5,866 bases of DNA from Methanosarcina sp. UBA402 (GTDB lineage Archaea; Halobacteriota; Methanosarcinia; Methanosarcinales; Methanosarcinaceae), in NCBI GenBank assembly GCA_002509325.1, contig DADO01000174.1, positions 1-5,866 of the forward strand, in the 5' to 3' direction. The first letter of the stretch is position 1, and the number at the start of each line of letters is the position of its first letter. The notes beneath the pieces were generated by a model, which saw only the letters and a list, made by a program, of their open reading frames with translations, was not told the DNA's origin and searched no databases. The translations under genes and the position numbers were made by a program. This document shows, piece by piece, positions 4,472 through 5,866 of the stretch.

Positions 4472-5827
4472 ATGAACAGAGCTGCCCGATTCTTTAAAAA
4501 TGCAGATTCCTGCCAGGGAATCTCTGTAATACATATTCTGTATCTAGTTCTCATTCTTATAGCTCCTTTTGCAGGTGTAAATCTTCTTTTCCTTTTATCA
4601 ATCACACTTTTTTTGATAGTTCGGTTTTCAGGAAGCTCTTTCTCCTGTGGCAGAGATGTCACCAGCCTTGTTTTTTCCCTGGCTCTCATGCTATTTGTAT
4701 CCACAATTTTGGGAAGCTCTTCTTACACTTATCCTTTCTACATAGTACTCGCTGCGTTTGCGGTTGCAGCCGTAGGAAATCGTAAGAATTCTTTTTCCGA
4801 AACAGATCCTGCACCGGATTTTAATTCGAGGCGGTGCAGAGTCAAAAAGAGGAGTTTTTCTATACTCTGGAGTTCGGCTTTCCTGGCCCTTCGAATTGCT
4901 GCCGCATTTCTTGCTGCAAGCTGGATTATTTACTGGCAGAAACTTCCGGTTCCGTATAATCTGGTCTTCTTTATAGCTGTTATTGGGGCGGTTACAGGTT
5001 CTCTTTTTGAGTCAATCCCCTCAAAAATAGATAAGAACATTTCGGTGCCTCTGGGCGCAGGTATGATGATGTGGATTTTTGAGGAGTTCAGGTACTGGGT
5101 CCCTCCTGAAGAAATGGTCGTAGCACTTGTCTTCTCATTTTTCCTTGGCGTGCTGGCATACAGGGCGAAGATTGCAGATGTTTCTGCCCTCCTGAGTGCC
5201 GCCCTTCTGGGAGTCCTGATAATCGTTTTCAGCGGGCTTTCCTGGTTCCTGCTGCTGCTCACGTTTTTTATCCTTGGAGGCGGGTTTACAAGATACAAGT
5301 ACGCCTACAAAGAATCCATAGGGATTGGGCAGGCTAAAGACGGAATTCGGAGTTACGAAAACGTGTTTTCGAACAGTACTGCCGCTCTTGTCCTTGCAGT
5401 AGCATATGGAATTTTCCCGGAGCACGGCCTTCCGATTGTATATGCTTATATGGGTACGGTTGCAACAGCTACCGGAGATACCCTGGCAAGTGAAATAGGG
5501 ACAACAGCAAAGGGAAAACCAAGGATGATAACAACCCTCAAGCTCTCGGAACCAGGAACTGACGGAGCAGTATCGTTGCTTGGCGAACTTGCTGCAATCT
5601 TCGGTCCTGCAGCAATAGGACTCCTTGCATATATATTAGGAGTCTCAGACAATTTTATATTAACAGTACTTATTACAACAGCAGGCGGCTTTTTCGGGAC
5701 AAATGTAGACAGTCTCCTTGGGGCTACTCTTCAGAAAAGGGGTGTGCTCTCTAACAGTGGAGTCAACTTCGTGGCAACCTTTGCAGGGGCAGGAATTTCC
5801 GCAGGCCTGTATTACCTTATAACTTAA
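4472..5827 (+). CDS. DUF92 (VTE6-like) integral membrane protein with an N-terminal polyprenol-kinase-like half
   Basis: This 451-residue protein has roughly 12-14 hydrophobic segments. The C-terminal half carries the DUF92 motifs: TRYKYAYK (273-280), GIRSYENVFSN (291-301), GDTLASEIG (335-343), EPGTDGAVSLLGE (360-372), GTNVDSLLGATLQ (409-421) and NSGVNFVATFAGA (428-440). The plant relative VTE6 phosphorylates phytyl phosphate; archaeal substrates are unknown, with an isoprenoid phosphate the reasonable guess. The N-terminal half shows a run typical of dolichol/phytol kinases: AAVGNRKN (99-106), RVKKRSFSILWSSAF (123-137), and FESIPSKIDKNISVPLGAG (179-197), which resembles the family's E...DDN.T.PL block. 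The usual catalytic GD is missing at AAVGN, so this half may be inactive. The ATG has no good Shine-Dalgarno sequence, and no in-frame ATG was found just upstream. It has its own promoter and stands alone. Confidence 0.88.
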   Translation: MNRAARFFKNADSCQGISVIHILYLVLILIAPFAGVNLLFLLSITLFLIVRFSGSSFSCGRDVTSLVFSLALMLFVSTILGSSSYTYPFYIVLAAFAVAAVGNRKNSFSETDPAPDFNSRRCRVKKRSFSILWSSAFLALRIAAAFLAASWIIYWQKLPVPYNLVFFIAVIGAVTGSLFESIPSKIDKNISVPLGAGMMMWIFEEFRYWVPPEEMVVALVFSFFLGVLAYRAKIADVSALLSAALLGVLIIVFSGLSWFLLLLTFFILGGGFTRYKYAYKESIGIGQAKDGIRSYENVFSNSTAALVLAVAYGIFPEHGLPIVYAYMGTVATATGDTLASEIGTTAKGKPRMITTLKLSEPGTDGAVSLLGELAAIFGPAAIGLLAYILGVSDNFILTVLITTAGGFFGTNVDSLLGATLQKRGVLSNSGVNFVATFAGAGISAGLYYLIT

Positions 5828-5866
5828 ATCAGCTATAACTTAAATCAGCTATAACTTGAATCAGCT
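5819..5866. repeat. 16-bp tandem repeat, at least three units, running to the window edge
   Basis: The unit ataacttaaatcagct occurs at 5819-5834 and 5835-5850 exactly, and at 5851-5866 with one change (a to g). The first unit contains the last two codons and the TAA stop of the DUF92 gene, so the array grew from the gene's 3' end. It may continue beyond the window. Confidence 0.9.

Noticed and set aside
4930..5652. Minus-strand reading frames inside the DUF92 gene
   Set aside because: Their composition follows the complementary strand of membrane-protein codons; there are no motifs or start signals.

Overview
The window looks like a piece of chromosome from a methanogenic archaeon, most likely a Methanosarcina. 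This is inferred from the gene families (an archaeal DUF2124 protein, a Trm5/Taw2-type Met-10+ methyltransferase, a DUF92 membrane protein), from archaeal TATA-box-like promoters, and from long AT-rich intergenic spacers full of short tandem repeats. Five protein genes are supported: three on the minus strand and two on the plus strand. None ends in TAG, so no pyrrolysine read-through question arises. No RNA gene, insertion sequence, integrase or CRISPR array is visible.

Layout. 1-78: 3' flank of the first gene, with A-tracts at about 10-bp spacing. 79-546 (-): DUF2124 protein with a GTG start and a strong ribosome binding site. 547-896: AT-rich spacer with a promoter and a 22-bp direct repeat. 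897-1304 (-): short protein that aligns by eye with family I inorganic pyrophosphatase but lacks key catalytic residues. 1305-1561: divergent promoter region containing a degenerate tandem repeat of about 24 bp. 1562-2455 (+): Trm5-like SAM methyltransferase without the N-terminal D1 domain and with a changed catalytic loop. 2484-3914 (-): two-cysteine flavoprotein disulfide reductase, convergent with the methyltransferase (28 bp between stops) and closer in appearance to mycothione reductase than to lipoamide dehydrogenase. 3915-4471: 557-bp divergent spacer with two promoter-like elements, a 22-bp tandem repeat and a 17-bp repeat. 4472-5827 (+): polytopic membrane protein with a C-terminal DUF92 (VTE6-like) domain and an N-terminal half resembling a decayed polyprenol/phytol kinase. 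5819-5866: 16-bp tandem repeat that begins inside the stop region of that gene and reaches the window edge.

The genes do not form an operon. Each appears to have its own promoter, and no shared pathway is evident. I do not see a clear new multi-gene system. The most interesting points are four family members that depart from their families: the probable pyrophosphatase pseudoenzyme, a mycothione-reductase-like enzyme in an organism not known to make mycothiol, a Trm5 relative with an altered NLP motif, and an apparent fusion of VTE5-like and VTE6-like domains. The unusual density of phased A-tract repeats between genes is also notable. All family assignments come from motif reading, not from a database search.
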